Shown here: piece by piece, positions 1 through 9,560 of the stretch
Layout: each line of letters begins with the position of its first letter
Position numbering within the stretch: the first letter of the stretch is position 1
Assembly: GCA_009692585.1 (NCBI GenBank)
Contig: SHYX01000018.1
Coordinates: 22,873-86,872, forward strand
Length of the DNA: 64,000 bases
Direction of reading: 5' to 3'
Source of the DNA: Myxococcales bacterium
GTDB lineage: Bacteria; Myxococcota; UBA796; SXON01
The notes under the pieces: generated by a model
Databases searched by the model: none
Seen by the model: only the letters and a program-made list of their open reading frames with translations
Told to the model about the DNA's origin: nothing
Program-made: the position numbers and the translations under genes

Positions 1-992
1 GGCGCGTCGCAGGCGTAGACCGCGAGCGCGTCGTCCCCGTAGCCATCGCCGTCGGCATCGGTGTAAAAGGCCGTCCCGGTGGTCGCGTCCACACTGTCGT
101 CGGCATCGTCGATCAGGGTGTCGCAATCGTCGTCGAGGCCGTTGCACACCTCCGCGGCGCCGGGGTTGATGTCGGGGCGGGTGTCGTCGCAATCGGTGGC
201 GTCGGTGACCCAGCCCGCACCGGCCTCGCAGACGAGCTGCCCGGTCCCGGGATCGCCGTAGCCGTCGGCGTCGAGGTCCTGATACACGGTCACGCCCGCG
301 CTGCTGTCCAGGCTGTCGTCTTCGTCGTCGTAGAGCGTGTCGCAGTCGTCGTCGAGCCCGTTGCACACTTCGAGGGCGTCCGGGTTGATCGCGGCGTCGG
401 CGTCGTCGCACTCCGCGCACGCGGCGAAGCCGTCCGCGTCGTTGTCGTCGTAGCCGACGCTGCCGTCGCAGTTGTAGTCGTTGGGGTCCTCGCAGTCTTC
501 CTCCGACGCTCCGGGATTGTAGGCCGCGTCGGTGTCGTTGCAGTCCCCGTCGATGTCGGTGGTCCCCGCGGGCTGGGTGCAGTCCCAGACGACGCTGGCG
601 TCGTCGCCGTAGCCATCTTCATCGGCGTCGACGTACCAGGCGGTGGAGGTGAGACCGTTGTCCACGGTGCCGTCGCAATCATTGTCGAGATTGTCGCAGA
701 CGTCCTCGGCGCCGGGGTAGACGAGGTTGTTGGCGTCGTCGCAGTCGTCGCCAACCGTCGCGTAGCCCTCGGGCTGGTCGCAATAGCCGTCGGCCTGGGC
801 CACATCGCCGTGGCCGTCACGGTCGTTGTCGTAGTAATACGTTGTGGCCTGGCCAATCGCGGAGTCGGCGTCGTCACAGTCCTCGTCCTCGTTGAGCCCG
901 TCGCCATCGCGATCGGGGATGAACTTGGTCCCGCCTTCCGAACGGCAGGCCAAGGCGAGGAAGGGCACGGCGAGGAGCGTGGCAATGCGCAT
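1..992 (-). CDS. Metal-binding-motif repeat lipoprotein, 3' end outside window
   Basis: About 330 N-terminal residues are visible; the rest lies beyond the left edge. The ATG at 992 starts a short lipoprotein signal with lipobox LALAC (Cys16), so the protein is probably anchored in the outer membrane. The mature part is a tandem array of acidic units of roughly 50 residues built on DxDxDGxG, GDCDD, NPGAxEVC and LDDDCD. This is the putative metal-binding motif common in myxobacterial secreted proteins, where Ca2+ is the likely ligand. Two more genes of the same type lie at 28825 and 37697. Function is unknown; a surface structural or adhesive role is an inference. Confidence 0.8.
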   Translation of the reverse strand, partial: MRIATLLAVPFLALACRSEGGTKFIPDRDGDGLNEDEDCDDADSAIGQATTYYYDNDRDGHGDVAQADGYCDQPEGYATVGDDCDDANNLVYPGAEDVCDNLDNDCDGTVDNGLTSTAWYVDADEDGYGDDASVVWDCTQPAGTTDIDGDCNDTDAAYNPGASEEDCEDPNDYNCDGSVGYDDNDADGFAACAECDDADAAINPDALEVCNGLDDDCDTLYDDEDDSLDSSAGVTVYQDLDADGYGDPGTGQLVCEAGAGWVTDATDCDDTRPDINPGAAEVCNGLDDDCDTLIDDADDSVDATTGTAFYTDADGDGYGDDALAVYACDA

Positions 993-1071
993 GGGGGTCC
1001 GGAGTGGGGGAGTCTACCTCAGATTCCCCTGACCGGGCGTTTCGATCGGATTACGTTATGCGGCGGCCGCT

Positions 1072-2208
1072 TTGTTCTTGCACCGTCTTTTCTATGTGGT
1101 GCAGCTGGCCTCGATGGCGGCGCTGTTGCCGTTGCTCGGAGGACGCTTCGAGGCGGCCGGCTTCGACGGGCTGACGATCGGGGGCCTGATGGCCACGTTT
1201 CCGCTCGGTCGTCTGGTGGCGGCTCCGCTCTGGGCGGTCCTGGCCGACCGGTACCGGGTGGCGGGCCTGGTGCTGCGGTTGTCGGCGGTGTTGTCGGGCG
1301 CGGCCGGGATGGCGCTGGCCCGGGCCGAGTCCATCCCGGTGTTGGCGGGCGCGATCTTTATCTTCGCGGCGACGCGGGCACCGATCGGGGCGGTGTTCGA
1401 CGCCCTGGTGCTCGGCCGGTTGTCCGAGTTGGGCCGCCCGACCGCGGAGTATGGGCGCATCCGCTTGTGGGGCTCGCTCGGATTCCTGGGCGGCGTCGTC
1501 CTGGCCAGCAATTGGGCGGCCACCGGACTCCCGCCGCACCTGCTTGTCGACGGGACGTTGCTGGCGGCCGCGGGAGTGAGCTTCGGATTCCCCTTGCGGG
1601 GCGCCTGCGGCCCGGCGCCGATCCTGCCCGCCCTGCGCGAGTTGGCGGCCTCCCCGTTCCTGCTGCCCCTGCTGGTGACCGGCGCGCTCCAGGCGCTCAC
1701 GATGTCGGTGTACGATACCTTTTACTCGGTGCACGTCGCCGCCCTCGGCTTGCCGGTGGGAGTCGTCGGGGCGTCGATGGCCCTCGGCGTAGGGTGCGAG
1801 GTGCTGCTGATGGTCGTCGGACGCCCGTTGTTACGGCGCCTGGGCCCGTCGCGTGGTCTGCTGCTCGCGGCGCTCTCCGGGCTCCCTCGGTGGCTCGTCA
1901 CCGCTACCGCCACCGATCCGGCGGTGCTGGTGGCCACGCAGTCGCTTCACGGATTCGGCTTCGCGCTGTTCTGGCTGTCGGGCGTACAGCGTATGTCGCA
2001 GGCGGCGCGGCCGGAGATCGCGGCGTCCTCGCAGAGCCTGTGGGCGGCGGCGACCTACGGGTTCGGCGCGCTGGCCGGGGCGGGGCTGGCGGGCCTGGCG
2101 CGTCGTGAGTTTGGTTCGGATGGAATCTTCTGGATGCTCGCGTTCGTCTCGCTCTTGGCGAGCATGAGCGCGGTCTGGTTGTGGCGGGTCGATCGGCCGA
2201 AGGGGTGA
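1072..2208 (+). CDS. MFS transporter (MFS_1-like)
   Basis: 378 residues, hydrophobic throughout, with about twelve membrane segments and a short cytoplasmic LADRYR motif near residue 60 after the second helix, as in major facilitator permeases. The sequence resembles the LacY/nucleoside-symporter-like branch, but no substrate can be read from it. The start is TTG at 1072; an in-frame stop at 1030-1032 and the lack of ATG or GTG between leave TTG at 1072 or 1078 as the only usual choices. The gene is divergent from the lipoprotein on its left. The inner-membrane location is secure; the transported compound is not. Confidence 0.8.
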   Translation: MFLHRLFYVVQLASMAALLPLLGGRFEAAGFDGLTIGGLMATFPLGRLVAAPLWAVLADRYRVAGLVLRLSAVLSGAAGMALARAESIPVLAGAIFIFAATRAPIGAVFDALVLGRLSELGRPTAEYGRIRLWGSLGFLGGVVLASNWAATGLPPHLLVDGTLLAAAGVSFGFPLRGACGPAPILPALRELAASPFLLPLLVTGALQALTMSVYDTFYSVHVAALGLPVGVVGASMALGVGCEVLLMVVGRPLLRRLGPSRGLLLAALSGLPRWLVTATATDPAVLVATQSLHGFGFALFWLSGVQRMSQAARPEIAASSQSLWAAATYGFGALAGAGLAGLARREFGSDGIFWMLAFVSLLASMSAVWLWRVDRPKG

Positions 2209-2217
2209 ACGCCGCGC

Positions 2218-2482
2218 TCAGAACCACCCGGCGCGCGCCAGCGACACACACAGCCGGGCATCCGGGGTGTCCCGTCGCGCCGGCGAGGGCCGCCAGGGCC
2301 AGGCCCACTCCCCGTGGCAGCGAGGTCGGCTCGAGCACCGGAGCGAGCGGCCCCAGGAGGCGGGCGCCATCGGCGTCGGCGAGCCAGTCGAGCCCCGCCG
2401 GCGGCGCGCGCAGACCGGTGTCGCCGGCACAGAGTCGCCCAAAGCCCACCCGGGTAGCCCCGAGCGCGGTCAGCGTGCCCAT
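2218..2482 (-). pseudogene. Small hypothetical gene with an apparent frameshift
   Basis: Starting from ATG at 2482, 29 bases after the sbcC stop, about 70 codons show strong coding character (G/C third positions, Leu/Ala/Gly-rich product). The good frame then stops making sense near the CCC run at 2271-2273 (GGG in the gene), and the neighbouring frame takes over with DTPDARLCVSLARAGWF and a stop at 2218. Removing one base there gives a continuous protein of about 87 residues. It could be the last gene of the sbcDC operon, broken by a real frameshift or by a sequencing error. I do not recognise the product. Confidence 0.4.
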
Positions 2483-2511
2483 CCGCCCAGTTGCAGACGC
2501 ATCGCGCCGAC

Positions 2512-5500
2512 CTATCCTGCGACCACGACCACCTGGCTGGTGCCAGGTCCGGTGGGGACGATGTCCACGCGGGCGCCGACCCGCTCGGCGAGTCCGGGGA
2601 CGTGCGAGATGATGCCGATGATGCGCCCCCGTTGTTGCAGGCCCTCAAGCATCGCGAGCGCCTGATCGAGCGCCCGCGGATCGAGCGCCCCGAAGCCTTC
2701 GTCGATGAACAGGCAGTTCACCGGTTGACGCCGAGCGGCGACGTTCGAGAGCCCCAGCGCCAGCGCCAGCGAGAGCAGGAAGGTCTCGCCACCCGACAGG
2801 GTGTTGACCCCGCGGGCTTCGTTGCCGCGTTCGCGGTCGATCACCTTGAGCTCAAGGCGGCTGTGCTCGACGCCCTCCAGCTGGTAGCGAGGCGCCAGAT
2901 CGTCCAGCACCTGATTGGCCTCTTCCAACAGGCGGGAGAGCGTCAGGGCTTGTGCGAAACAGCGAAGCGTCTTGCCGTCCGCGTGGCCGATGGTGGCCTT
3001 GAGCTCGCCCCACGCCTCGGCGTCCGCCCGGGCGTCGCCAAGCGCCTCGTCGCGGAGTCGGTACTCGTCCCGCCGCTGTTGATCGCCGGCGAGGGTGGCC
3101 TCGGTCGTTCCGATGGCGACGAGCAGGGAGGCATGTTGAGCCTCGGCGGTGACGAGCCGGGCGGGGAGGGTCGCGGCTTCCGCCTCGGCGTCCTCCCCGG
3201 CGCTCTCCCCGGCGCCTTCCGGCGGCGCGCTCTGGAGTTCGGCCAGGCGCCGGCGGGTCTCCTCGGCGACGAGTTCGGCCCGCGCGCTGGCGGCGACGGC
3301 ATCGTTCCAGTGACGCTCGCTGGCAGTTCGCCAGGGGTCGCCGCGCCCAAGGCACGCCCGGGCGTCTGGTTCGGAGAGCTCCGCGGCAGCCAGCGCGTCG
3401 TCCAGCGCGGAGCGTGCAGCGCTCGCAGCCCCGAGGAGCGCAGGCAGCGCCCGCGTGTGGGCGTCGAGCACCCTCGCTGCCGAGGCGGCGCCCGAGCGGG
3501 CCGCGTTGAGGTCTTTCCCGGCCGCCTCGGAGCCGACGCGCGCGCCGTGGACGGGCCCAGCCAGCAGGGACTCGTAGGCGTCGGCGTCGGGCCAGATGAG
3601 TGCCGCCGCTCGGAGGGCTCGGAGCGCGGTCGCTGACGCGACGGCGAGCTCTTGGTACTCCGCTTCCCGCGCCTGATGCGTCGACGCGCTGCGTACCTCG
3701 CTCTGTTTGATTGCCAGCGCCGTCGCGGCGGCAGTGGCCCGATGTTCGCCATCCGCGCGCGCCTTGGCGGTGGCGATCGCCTGGGCGACCTCGGCGGCGA
3801 GGGCGGCTCGCGCCGTCGGGCTGCGGAGCCGGATGGCCCAGTCCGGATCGCTGCCGAGTTGGGGCGCGAGTCGGTTCGCCAGGGTGGCAGCGCGCGCGAC
3901 GAGGTCGGCGGCACGGGCGGCGAGAGCGTGGTGTTCCGCGCTCTGCGCGGCCCCACGCTGCCGCGCCTCGTGGAGGGCGGCGGTCGCGCCGTCGACGGCG
4001 GCGCCTGCCGCGTCGGCGGCCTCCGCGAGGCGACGGTAGTCCAGCGACCGCTGGCGTTGCGCCGCAACTGCCGACGTCAGCGCGCGCTCCCGCGTAAGTA
4101 GCTGGGCGCGCGAGGCCAGCAGCGCGTCTGCCGAATCGGCAGCGCCGTGCCGCCCGGTCAGCGCGGCGATCTGCGCGGCCACCGCCTGCGCGTCCTTCGC
4201 AGCGGTTCGCGCCGCCACCTCCGCTGCCTCGATCCGCGCCGCCTCGCCGCTGAGCTCCCGTGTTGTCGCATCCCGATGCGCTCCAAGTTCGGAGACCCGG
4301 GAGCGCGCGTCCGCGACCGCCTCGTCGAACCGGGCGTCGGCGGCGATCCGGTGCTCCGTGGCGCCGCACAGCGGGCATTCCTTTCCGGGCTCGAGCGCCG
4401 CGCGGTGGGCGGACAGGTCCTGCCGGGCTTCGAGCTCGCGCTGTTGCCGTTTGGCCTCGTCGTGCCGAATGTCGATTTCGGCGAGCGCGCCCACGGCGGC
4501 GTGATGGTGGGTGGTGGCCGCGGACTTCGCCTTCGCGGCGGCGTCCCCGGCGGCGAGCGCGTCGACCACCCGCCGATCGAGCGCTGACATGACCTGGTGG
4601 TGCGCCTCGGCCTCCGCCAGTCGCGTTCGAGCGTTCTGGATGTCGTCGGCTTCGGTGGTGAGCCCGGCGGCCAGCGCGGCCTCCTGGGGGTCGACGGCGG
4701 CGTCCCGGGCACCACGCGCCGCTTCGGCGGCGTCGTTTGCCGCCCGCGCGGGCGCCTCGGCCGCGACCGCTGCGGCCTCGGCTGCCTGGGCCGCGGTTCG
4801 GGCCTTTTCGGCGGCCATGGCGTCGACGTCGCCCGCGGTCGCGGTGGCGGCCCAGTCCGTCAGTACGGGACCGGTTCCCGACCAGGCCGGCGCGAGCGTG
4901 ACCGCGGTGGCGTGTTCTCCCAGCCACGCATCGAGCTTGGTGAGGCCTCGCGCCTCGGTCGCCGCCGCGTCGACGGCCGCGGCCAGCGCTTCCCTCGCCC
5001 CGGTGAGGCCCGTGTCGGCGGCACTGAGCTTCTCAAGTGCCGCCAGGCTTGCGGCGTGGGCGGCCTGCACCAGCGCGTCGAGTCGCCGGGCCTCCTTCAG
5101 CGGCTCCGCACCAGCCTCCTGCGCCTGCAGCGCTGCGGCCAGCGCGCTGTTCGCGCTGCCCAGCAGGGTTTCGGCCGGCCCGACGGCGGCGCTGGCCGTG
5201 GCATGGGCAGCCTCGAGTTCTTGTGTCGCGACATGATGACCCTGAAGCGCCGACGCTGCCTGGTCCGCTCCCGCCAGCGGTACCGCCAGCTTCCACGCGC
5301 GATCGGCGAGATCGAGCTGTCCCCGCAGGGCGTGGAGCGCGAACACGGCCGCCGTCGCCTCGGCCGCACCAGCCTCCAGCCCGACCAGCTCCCCGGCCAA
5401 CGACGCCTTGCCGTCGTGCCACACCCGGGCCGCCTGCAGCCGGCGCACCTGCGCCGCCGCCGGGGGCAACGCCGCTGCCAGCGTGACGAGACGGTCGGCA

Positions 5501-6198
5501 AGTGCACCCCGGTCCGCATCGGACAGTCGGGGGATGCCCCGCAACGCAGCCAGCTCCTCCCGGACGCCCGCCTCGACCGCGCTGGCGCGGGTGTGGGCGA
5601 TGCGGGAGAGGTCGGAGTACAGCCCCGAGCGGGTGATCCACTCGAGCGCTTCCCCCCGATCGTCCCCGGTCGCGTGCAGGAGTCGGGCGAATTCTCCCTG
5701 CGCGAGGAGCACACTTTGGACGAACGCCTTGAAGTCGAGCCCGACGACCTCGACGATTCGTGCCAGCGTTTCGGTCCTGGTGCCGCCTTCGACGGTGGAC
5801 CCCGCGACCGCGCGGAGGGTGAGCGACGGGGCGTCGAGCCCGCCCGCCCGGGGGCGTTTGCGCACTGACCAGTGGGCGATGTACCGAACGTCGTCGACCC
5901 CGGTGAACTCGACCTCGGCAAAGGCCGCGTCGGCGCCCCGCCGGACGAGGCTGCGCGCATCGTGAGTGCGGTAGGTGTCGGCACCGTCTCCGATCTCGAC
6001 GCCGCCTCGCCCGTGGAGGCGTGGGGTATCCCCGTACAGCGCCACGCAGAGCGCGTCGAGCAACGTGCTTTTGCCGGAACCCGTCGGCCCGGTGATCGCG
6101 AACAGCCCGAGTTGGGCCAGCGGACCTTCATCCAGGAGGATCTCGAACGGATCTTCGAGCGAGGCGAGGTTGCGACCCGCGATGCGATGGAGGTTCAT
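2512..6198 (-). CDS. sbcC: SbcC, ATPase subunit of the SbcCD nuclease
   Basis: 1228 residues, a usual length for SbcC. The N-terminal ATPase half has Walker A GPTGSGKST at residues 37-45 and a Q-loop-like LLAQGEFARLL. Long Ala/Glu/Arg-rich coiled coils follow, with a CPLC zinc hook near residue 604 in the middle. The C-terminal half has the ABC signature LSGGE (~1130) and Walker B LFIDEGFGALD (~1165). With SbcD it forms the Mre11-Rad50-like complex that opens hairpins and processes DNA ends. Its ATG overlaps the sbcD stop by four bases (ATGA), so the two are translationally coupled. Confidence 0.95.
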   Translation of the reverse strand: MNLHRIAGRNLASLEDPFEILLDEGPLAQLGLFAITGPTGSGKSTLLDALCVALYGDTPRLHGRGGVEIGDGADTYRTHDARSLVRRGADAAFAEVEFTGVDDVRYIAHWSVRKRPRAGGLDAPSLTLRAVAGSTVEGGTRTETLARIVEVVGLDFKAFVQSVLLAQGEFARLLHATGDDRGEALEWITRSGLYSDLSRIAHTRASAVEAGVREELAALRGIPRLSDADRGALADRLVTLAAALPPAAAQVRRLQAARVWHDGKASLAGELVGLEAGAAEATAAVFALHALRGQLDLADRAWKLAVPLAGADQAASALQGHHVATQELEAAHATASAAVGPAETLLGSANSALAAALQAQEAGAEPLKEARRLDALVQAAHAASLAALEKLSAADTGLTGAREALAAAVDAAATEARGLTKLDAWLGEHATAVTLAPAWSGTGPVLTDWAATATAGDVDAMAAEKARTAAQAAEAAAVAAEAPARAANDAAEAARGARDAAVDPQEAALAAGLTTEADDIQNARTRLAEAEAHHQVMSALDRRVVDALAAGDAAAKAKSAATTHHHAAVGALAEIDIRHDEAKRQQRELEARQDLSAHRAALEPGKECPLCGATEHRIAADARFDEAVADARSRVSELGAHRDATTRELSGEAARIEAAEVAARTAAKDAQAVAAQIAALTGRHGAADSADALLASRAQLLTRERALTSAVAAQRQRSLDYRRLAEAADAAGAAVDGATAALHEARQRGAAQSAEHHALAARAADLVARAATLANRLAPQLGSDPDWAIRLRSPTARAALAAEVAQAIATAKARADGEHRATAAATALAIKQSEVRSASTHQAREAEYQELAVASATALRALRAAALIWPDADAYESLLAGPVHGARVGSEAAGKDLNAARSGAASAARVLDAHTRALPALLGAASAARSALDDALAAAELSEPDARACLGRGDPWRTASERHWNDAVAASARAELVAEETRRRLAELQSAPPEGAGESAGEDAEAEAATLPARLVTAEAQHASLLVAIGTTEATLAGDQQRRDEYRLRDEALGDARADAEAWGELKATIGHADGKTLRCFAQALTLSRLLEEANQVLDDLAPRYQLEGVEHSRLELKVIDRERGNEARGVNTLSGGETFLLSLALALGLSNVAARRQPVNCLFIDEGFGALDPRALDQALAMLEGLQQRGRIIGIISHVPGLAERVGARVDIVPTGPGTSQVVVVAG

Positions 6199-7454
6199 GC
6201 GACGCCCCCGCGTTGGGCCAGGTCGAGGACCTGGCGGAACCGACTGAGCACGGCCTCCCCTGGCGGGGCCCCGCGCTCACGCTGCCAGAAATCAAGGAAG
6301 ATCGCCTCGGGTTCGACCTCGGCCAGGCTGTCCTTGGCCAGGTGCGCGGGCAATCGGCTGGGCGCCCGCGGCGTGGTGTCGAGGAGGCGCGCGAGGTGGG
6401 CGCCACGGCCGACCAGCGCCTCGTCGATCTGCGCGCGCAGGTTCGGCGTGCGGGCGGTGTCGGTGACCACCACGTCGAGGAAGGGCAGGTCGGACAACGG
6501 CTGGTGTGGCGCCCGAGCCGGCAGCGCCCGTAGCTCGGCGAGCACCTCCGCAAGCGAGGCGGCAGCGCGCTCGTGCGGGACGCGCCAGAAGGGGACCGTG
6601 CGCGGGATCGGGTGGGCGCGAACGACGGCGGGTGTATTGTCGGCTAGCTCGACGGAGAGCACCTGGTGGGCGTAGGTGCGCTCGTCCAGGGCCAAGGGAA
6701 TTGGGGACCCGCAGTAGCGCACGTGGTCCCGTCCGCCGACCCTCTGGGCCAGGTGGAGGTGCCCGAGGGCCACGTAGTCCACGTCGTCGGAAAACATGGC
6801 CGCCGGAAGGGCGGCCTCGTTGCCGAGCTGCACCTTGCGTTCGCTGCCGGCGCTGGCCTGTGCGGCTTCGAACCAGGCATGCCCCATCGCGATGAGCGCC
6901 TGTCCGGGCTGTCGCAACGTGCGTGCGTGCGCCAGCGCTTCGTCGTAGAGCGCCCGGACGGCCTGGACGACGCCCTCGGCGCCCCCGAGCGCCGCCAGTG
7001 GCAGGTCCTGCATCCGGATGAACGGCATGGCCACGACCCAGGCGGCCACGCATCCCGACGCGCCTCGCAGCGGAGCGACCAGTCGAGCCACGTCGAGCGC
7101 GCCCGTGTCCCGACGGGGGACGGCGCCCACCACGTGGACCCCCAGCTCGTCGAGGAGCGGTCGGGGCGCGTCGAGGCGATGACCGGAGTCATGGTTGCCG
7201 CCGATGACCACCACGGACACCGAGGGCAAGGCCATCCGGAGCCTTCGGAGGAACCCGTAGTAGGCCGCCTGCGCGCGGGCAGACGGGTTGGCGCTGTCGA
7301 ACACGTCGCCCGCGATCAGCACGGCTTCGGCGCGCTCCACCACCGCCAGTTGGACCAGCCACTCCAAGAATGCATGGTGTTCCTGGTCACGCTCACGATC
7401 GTGAAGGGTGTGGCCGAGATGCCAGTCCGAGGTGTGCAAGAGGCGCAGGGGCAT
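6195..7454 (-). CDS. sbcD: SbcD, exonuclease subunit of the SbcCD nuclease
   Basis: 419 residues of the calcineurin-like phosphoesterase fold with the Mre11/SbcD motif set: DWH at 10-12, GDVFD at 49-53, GNHDS at 86-90, then MGHAW and ALGHLH histidines downstream. These residues bind two Mn2+ ions at the nuclease centre. The C-terminal ~130 residues are the SbcD cap/DNA-binding part. It is the first gene of the sbcD-sbcC pair, the usual bacterial order, and overlaps sbcC by four bases. ATG at 7454 puts the first metal motif at the expected distance from the N terminus. Confidence 0.95.
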   Translation of the reverse strand: MPLRLLHTSDWHLGHTLHDRERDQEHHAFLEWLVQLAVVERAEAVLIAGDVFDSANPSARAQAAYYGFLRRLRMALPSVSVVVIGGNHDSGHRLDAPRPLLDELGVHVVGAVPRRDTGALDVARLVAPLRGASGCVAAWVVAMPFIRMQDLPLAALGGAEGVVQAVRALYDEALAHARTLRQPGQALIAMGHAWFEAAQASAGSERKVQLGNEAALPAAMFSDDVDYVALGHLHLAQRVGGRDHVRYCGSPIPLALDERTYAHQVLSVELADNTPAVVRAHPIPRTVPFWRVPHERAAASLAEVLAELRALPARAPHQPLSDLPFLDVVVTDTARTPNLRAQIDEALVGRGAHLARLLDTTPRAPSRLPAHLAKDSLAEVEPEAIFLDFWQRERGAPPGEAVLSRFRQVLDLAQRGGVA

Positions 7455-7547
7455 GGAGTGTCCGAACCCCGACCCGCTATCGCAGGGTCCTGCCAGAAAA
7501 TGGTGAGATCGGCGGCGTGCGGCTTGGCAGGTGCGTCGCGCGCTCCC

Positions 7548-8174
7548 TCAGAGCGCCAATGCTCCCCGCACCGCGGCCACCAGCTCGGCGTACCGCTCGG
7601 CATGTTCGACCTCTTCGATGCCCAGCCGGTAGAGCAGGTGGCCGTGGCTCTGGGCCAGTTCCTTGACCACCGCGCCCACGATCATGGCGGGACGATCAGG
7701 GGTGCCCAAACGTAAGCGCAACGAACCACCCTCCACGAACACGAGGTGGAAGTCGGCCGGGACGCTCACCAGCCACTCGTCGGGGTGCAATTCGACGATC
7801 CGGACCGCGCCATCCACCAGCGAGACCGGGCCGCCGGTCGGGGGCAGCGCCTCCAGGACGACGCGGGGGCCGGTGCCTTCGGCGCGGTTCCACCCGTCGA
7901 TGAACCCCAGGAGCACCCCGCCCTGGGAGCGGTCCGGCACGGGTACACCGGCGCGGAGCACGCTGGCCTCGAAGGTCCAGGCCGTCCCGTTCACGGTCAG
8001 CCAGACCCGGACGTCGGTGCCGGCCGCCGGGGGGGTGCTGGCGAGCGAAAGCACAACGCCGCCTCGCTCGACGCGGACCAGCTGCCCACGTTGGGCGGCG
8101 CCGTTTCGTGGCAGGACGTCGACGGTGGCCCGGGCCTCGGCAGCGGCCTCGAGTATGCGTCGCGGGTCGTCCAT
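7548..8174 (-). CDS. PilZ-like beta-barrel protein, two half domains
   Basis: 208 residues, all-beta in appearance and without signal or membrane segments, so cytosolic. Residues ~10-90 and ~115-205 both look like PilZ/YcgR-type modules: an R-rich first strand, a V-x-x-G-V turn, and a C-terminal helix ending in an ELVAAVRGAL-like segment. I do not see the canonical RxxxR plus D/NxSxxG pair that binds cyclic di-GMP, so either ligand binding is lost or the assignment is wrong. It is divergent from the phosphoesterase at 8214 with a 39-bp gap. A cyclic di-GMP-related role is inference only. Confidence 0.45.
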   Translation of the reverse strand: MDDPRRILEAAAEARATVDVLPRNGAAQRGQLVRVERGGVVLSLASTPPAAGTDVRVWLTVNGTAWTFEASVLRAGVPVPDRSQGGVLLGFIDGWNRAEGTGPRVVLEALPPTGGPVSLVDGAVRIVELHPDEWLVSVPADFHLVFVEGGSLRLRLGTPDRPAMIVGAVVKELAQSHGHLLYRLGIEEVEHAERYAELVAAVRGALAL

Positions 8175-8213
8175 CGGACGGCGGAGCTATCCCGCCTGAG
8201 CTACAGCGTCGCT

Positions 8214-9065
8214 GTGCGCGTGGCCCACATCACCGACGTCCACGTCGAGCGCACGCCGGGCGTCGGGGACCTGTTCAACAAGCGCCTCGCCGGCGCGGTG
8301 AACCTGTACGCGCTGGGCCGCCGCCACCATTTTTCTCGCGCCTCGCAGTCGGCGCTCGTCCAGGCGGTCGCCGAGGTCGAGCCCGACCTCATCCTGTGCA
8401 CCGGCGACCTGACGGCGACGGCGACGGCGGCCGAGTTTGCCGCCGCCGTGGCGCTGGTCGCGCCGTTGCGAAGTCGGTTCCCGTGGGTCGCCATGCCCGG
8501 CAACCACGACGTCTACACCGACGAGAGCGTGGGCCGCTATGCCCGCTCGTTCGGGCCGACCGCGCCGGTGCGGGTGTTTGCGGCCGGAGGGTGGGACCTC
8601 GTGCTCGTCGACGTCTGTCATCCGGACTGGCTTTCGCGCGGATGGCTCGGAGACGCAGGCATCACCGAGCTGGAAGCGACCCTCTCCGGCGGGACGGCGC
8701 CTGCGTTGGTGGCCATCCACTACCCGCTGCGCAATCGGCGCGGGGAGCGCTACGGCCCGAGCACCCGGGCGTGTATCGATGCCGCGGCGATCGAGGCGGT
8801 ACTCGTCCGTTTCCCGCGTGTTCGGCTGGTGGTGCACGGGCACGAGCATCACGGTTACCGGACGGAGCTGCCACGCGACGGGGATCCCATCGTCTCCATC
8901 GACCCGGGCGCCGGCGGATACGCGCACCTGCCCCAGCGTGGACGTACCGCCCACTTTTGCGTCTATGAGCTCGATGACGGCGCGCTTTTGGGGGTGGACC
9001 GGTATGCGTTCGACGGCGAGCGCTTCGTTCCCGAGGCCGGAGGCGCTTTTCAATCGGGCGGTTGA
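8214..9065 (+). CDS. Metallophosphoesterase
   Basis: 283 residues of the calcineurin-like phosphoesterase superfamily. The dinuclear metal motifs are in order: ITDVH at 6-10, CTGD, PGNHD, and HGHEHHG near the C terminus. The closest look is to the CpdA/cyclic-nucleotide phosphodiesterase-like group, but substrate specificity cannot be set from motifs. The start is GTG at 8214, which places the first motif directly at the N terminus. No signal peptide. Its last 16 bases overlap the convergent thioesterase gene. Confidence 0.85.
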   Translation: MRVAHITDVHVERTPGVGDLFNKRLAGAVNLYALGRRHHFSRASQSALVQAVAEVEPDLILCTGDLTATATAAEFAAAVALVAPLRSRFPWVAMPGNHDVYTDESVGRYARSFGPTAPVRVFAAGGWDLVLVDVCHPDWLSRGWLGDAGITELEATLSGGTAPALVAIHYPLRNRRGERYGPSTRACIDAAAIEAVLVRFPRVRLVVHGHEHHGYRTELPRDGDPIVSIDPGAGGYAHLPQRGRTAHFCVYELDDGALLGVDRYAFDGERFVPEAGGAFQSGG

Positions 9066-9445
9066 ATCCGCGCACGGACGGTCGCGGGCAGTGCCACCAG
9101 GCGATTCTGACGGTCTACACACACTAATTGCACGACGCCCTCCACCATCGCCGCCCGGCCCTCGGGCCGCCAGACGCTCTGGGAAAAGACCGCGCGGTAG
9201 TCGCTCTCCAGGCGGACGGCGGTGCGGATCTCCAAGATGTCGCCGAGTCCCGCCGGCTCGCGGAAGCTGAGCTCACACTTGTAGACGACAAAGCCCATGC
9301 CCTCGTCGCGCCACAGCCGGACCAGCTCGGCAGGCCCGAGCAGGTGCTCGCGGGCGCGTTCGAAATAGCGCAGGTAGTTCGCGTGGTAAACCGAGCCGCT
9401 CAGGTCGGTGTCCTCGTAGTAGATCTGTAACGGGGTGAGGTGCAC
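9050..9445 (-). CDS. YbgC-like acyl-CoA thioesterase (hotdog fold)
   Basis: 131 residues, typical of the YbgC/4-hydroxybenzoyl-CoA thioesterase family. The active-site region reads YYEDTDLSGSVYHANYLRYFE: the Asp in EDTD and the YHANY helix start are diagnostic. These enzymes hydrolyse short or aromatic acyl-CoA and are often linked to the Tol-Pal envelope system, though no tol gene is here. Start taken at GTG 9445, just before the first hotdog strand; the reading frame is open further upstream but that sequence does not look coding. Convergent with the phosphoesterase, 16-bp overlap. Confidence 0.85.
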   Translation of the reverse strand: MHLTPLQIYYEDTDLSGSVYHANYLRYFERAREHLLGPAELVRLWRDEGMGFVVYKCELSFREPAGLGDILEIRTAVRLESDYRAVFSQSVWRPEGRAAMVEGVVQLVCVDRQNRLVALPATVRARIQPPD

Positions 9446-9560
9446 GCCTGGGGCTAACCTCAATGCCGGTCGGTCCGGCCCGCGCGGCTCTGGCCTACGC
9501 TGAGGACGGCCATGCCGCTGTGGTTCGATTCTACGGCTGCGGGGGGCCCGGTGCCCGGGT

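Noticed and set aside
810..2108. Long plus-strand open frame over the metal-binding gene and MFS gene
   Set aside because: It is in a different frame from the clear MFS protein, is Arg/Gly-rich and has no family pattern; a GC-rich shadow.
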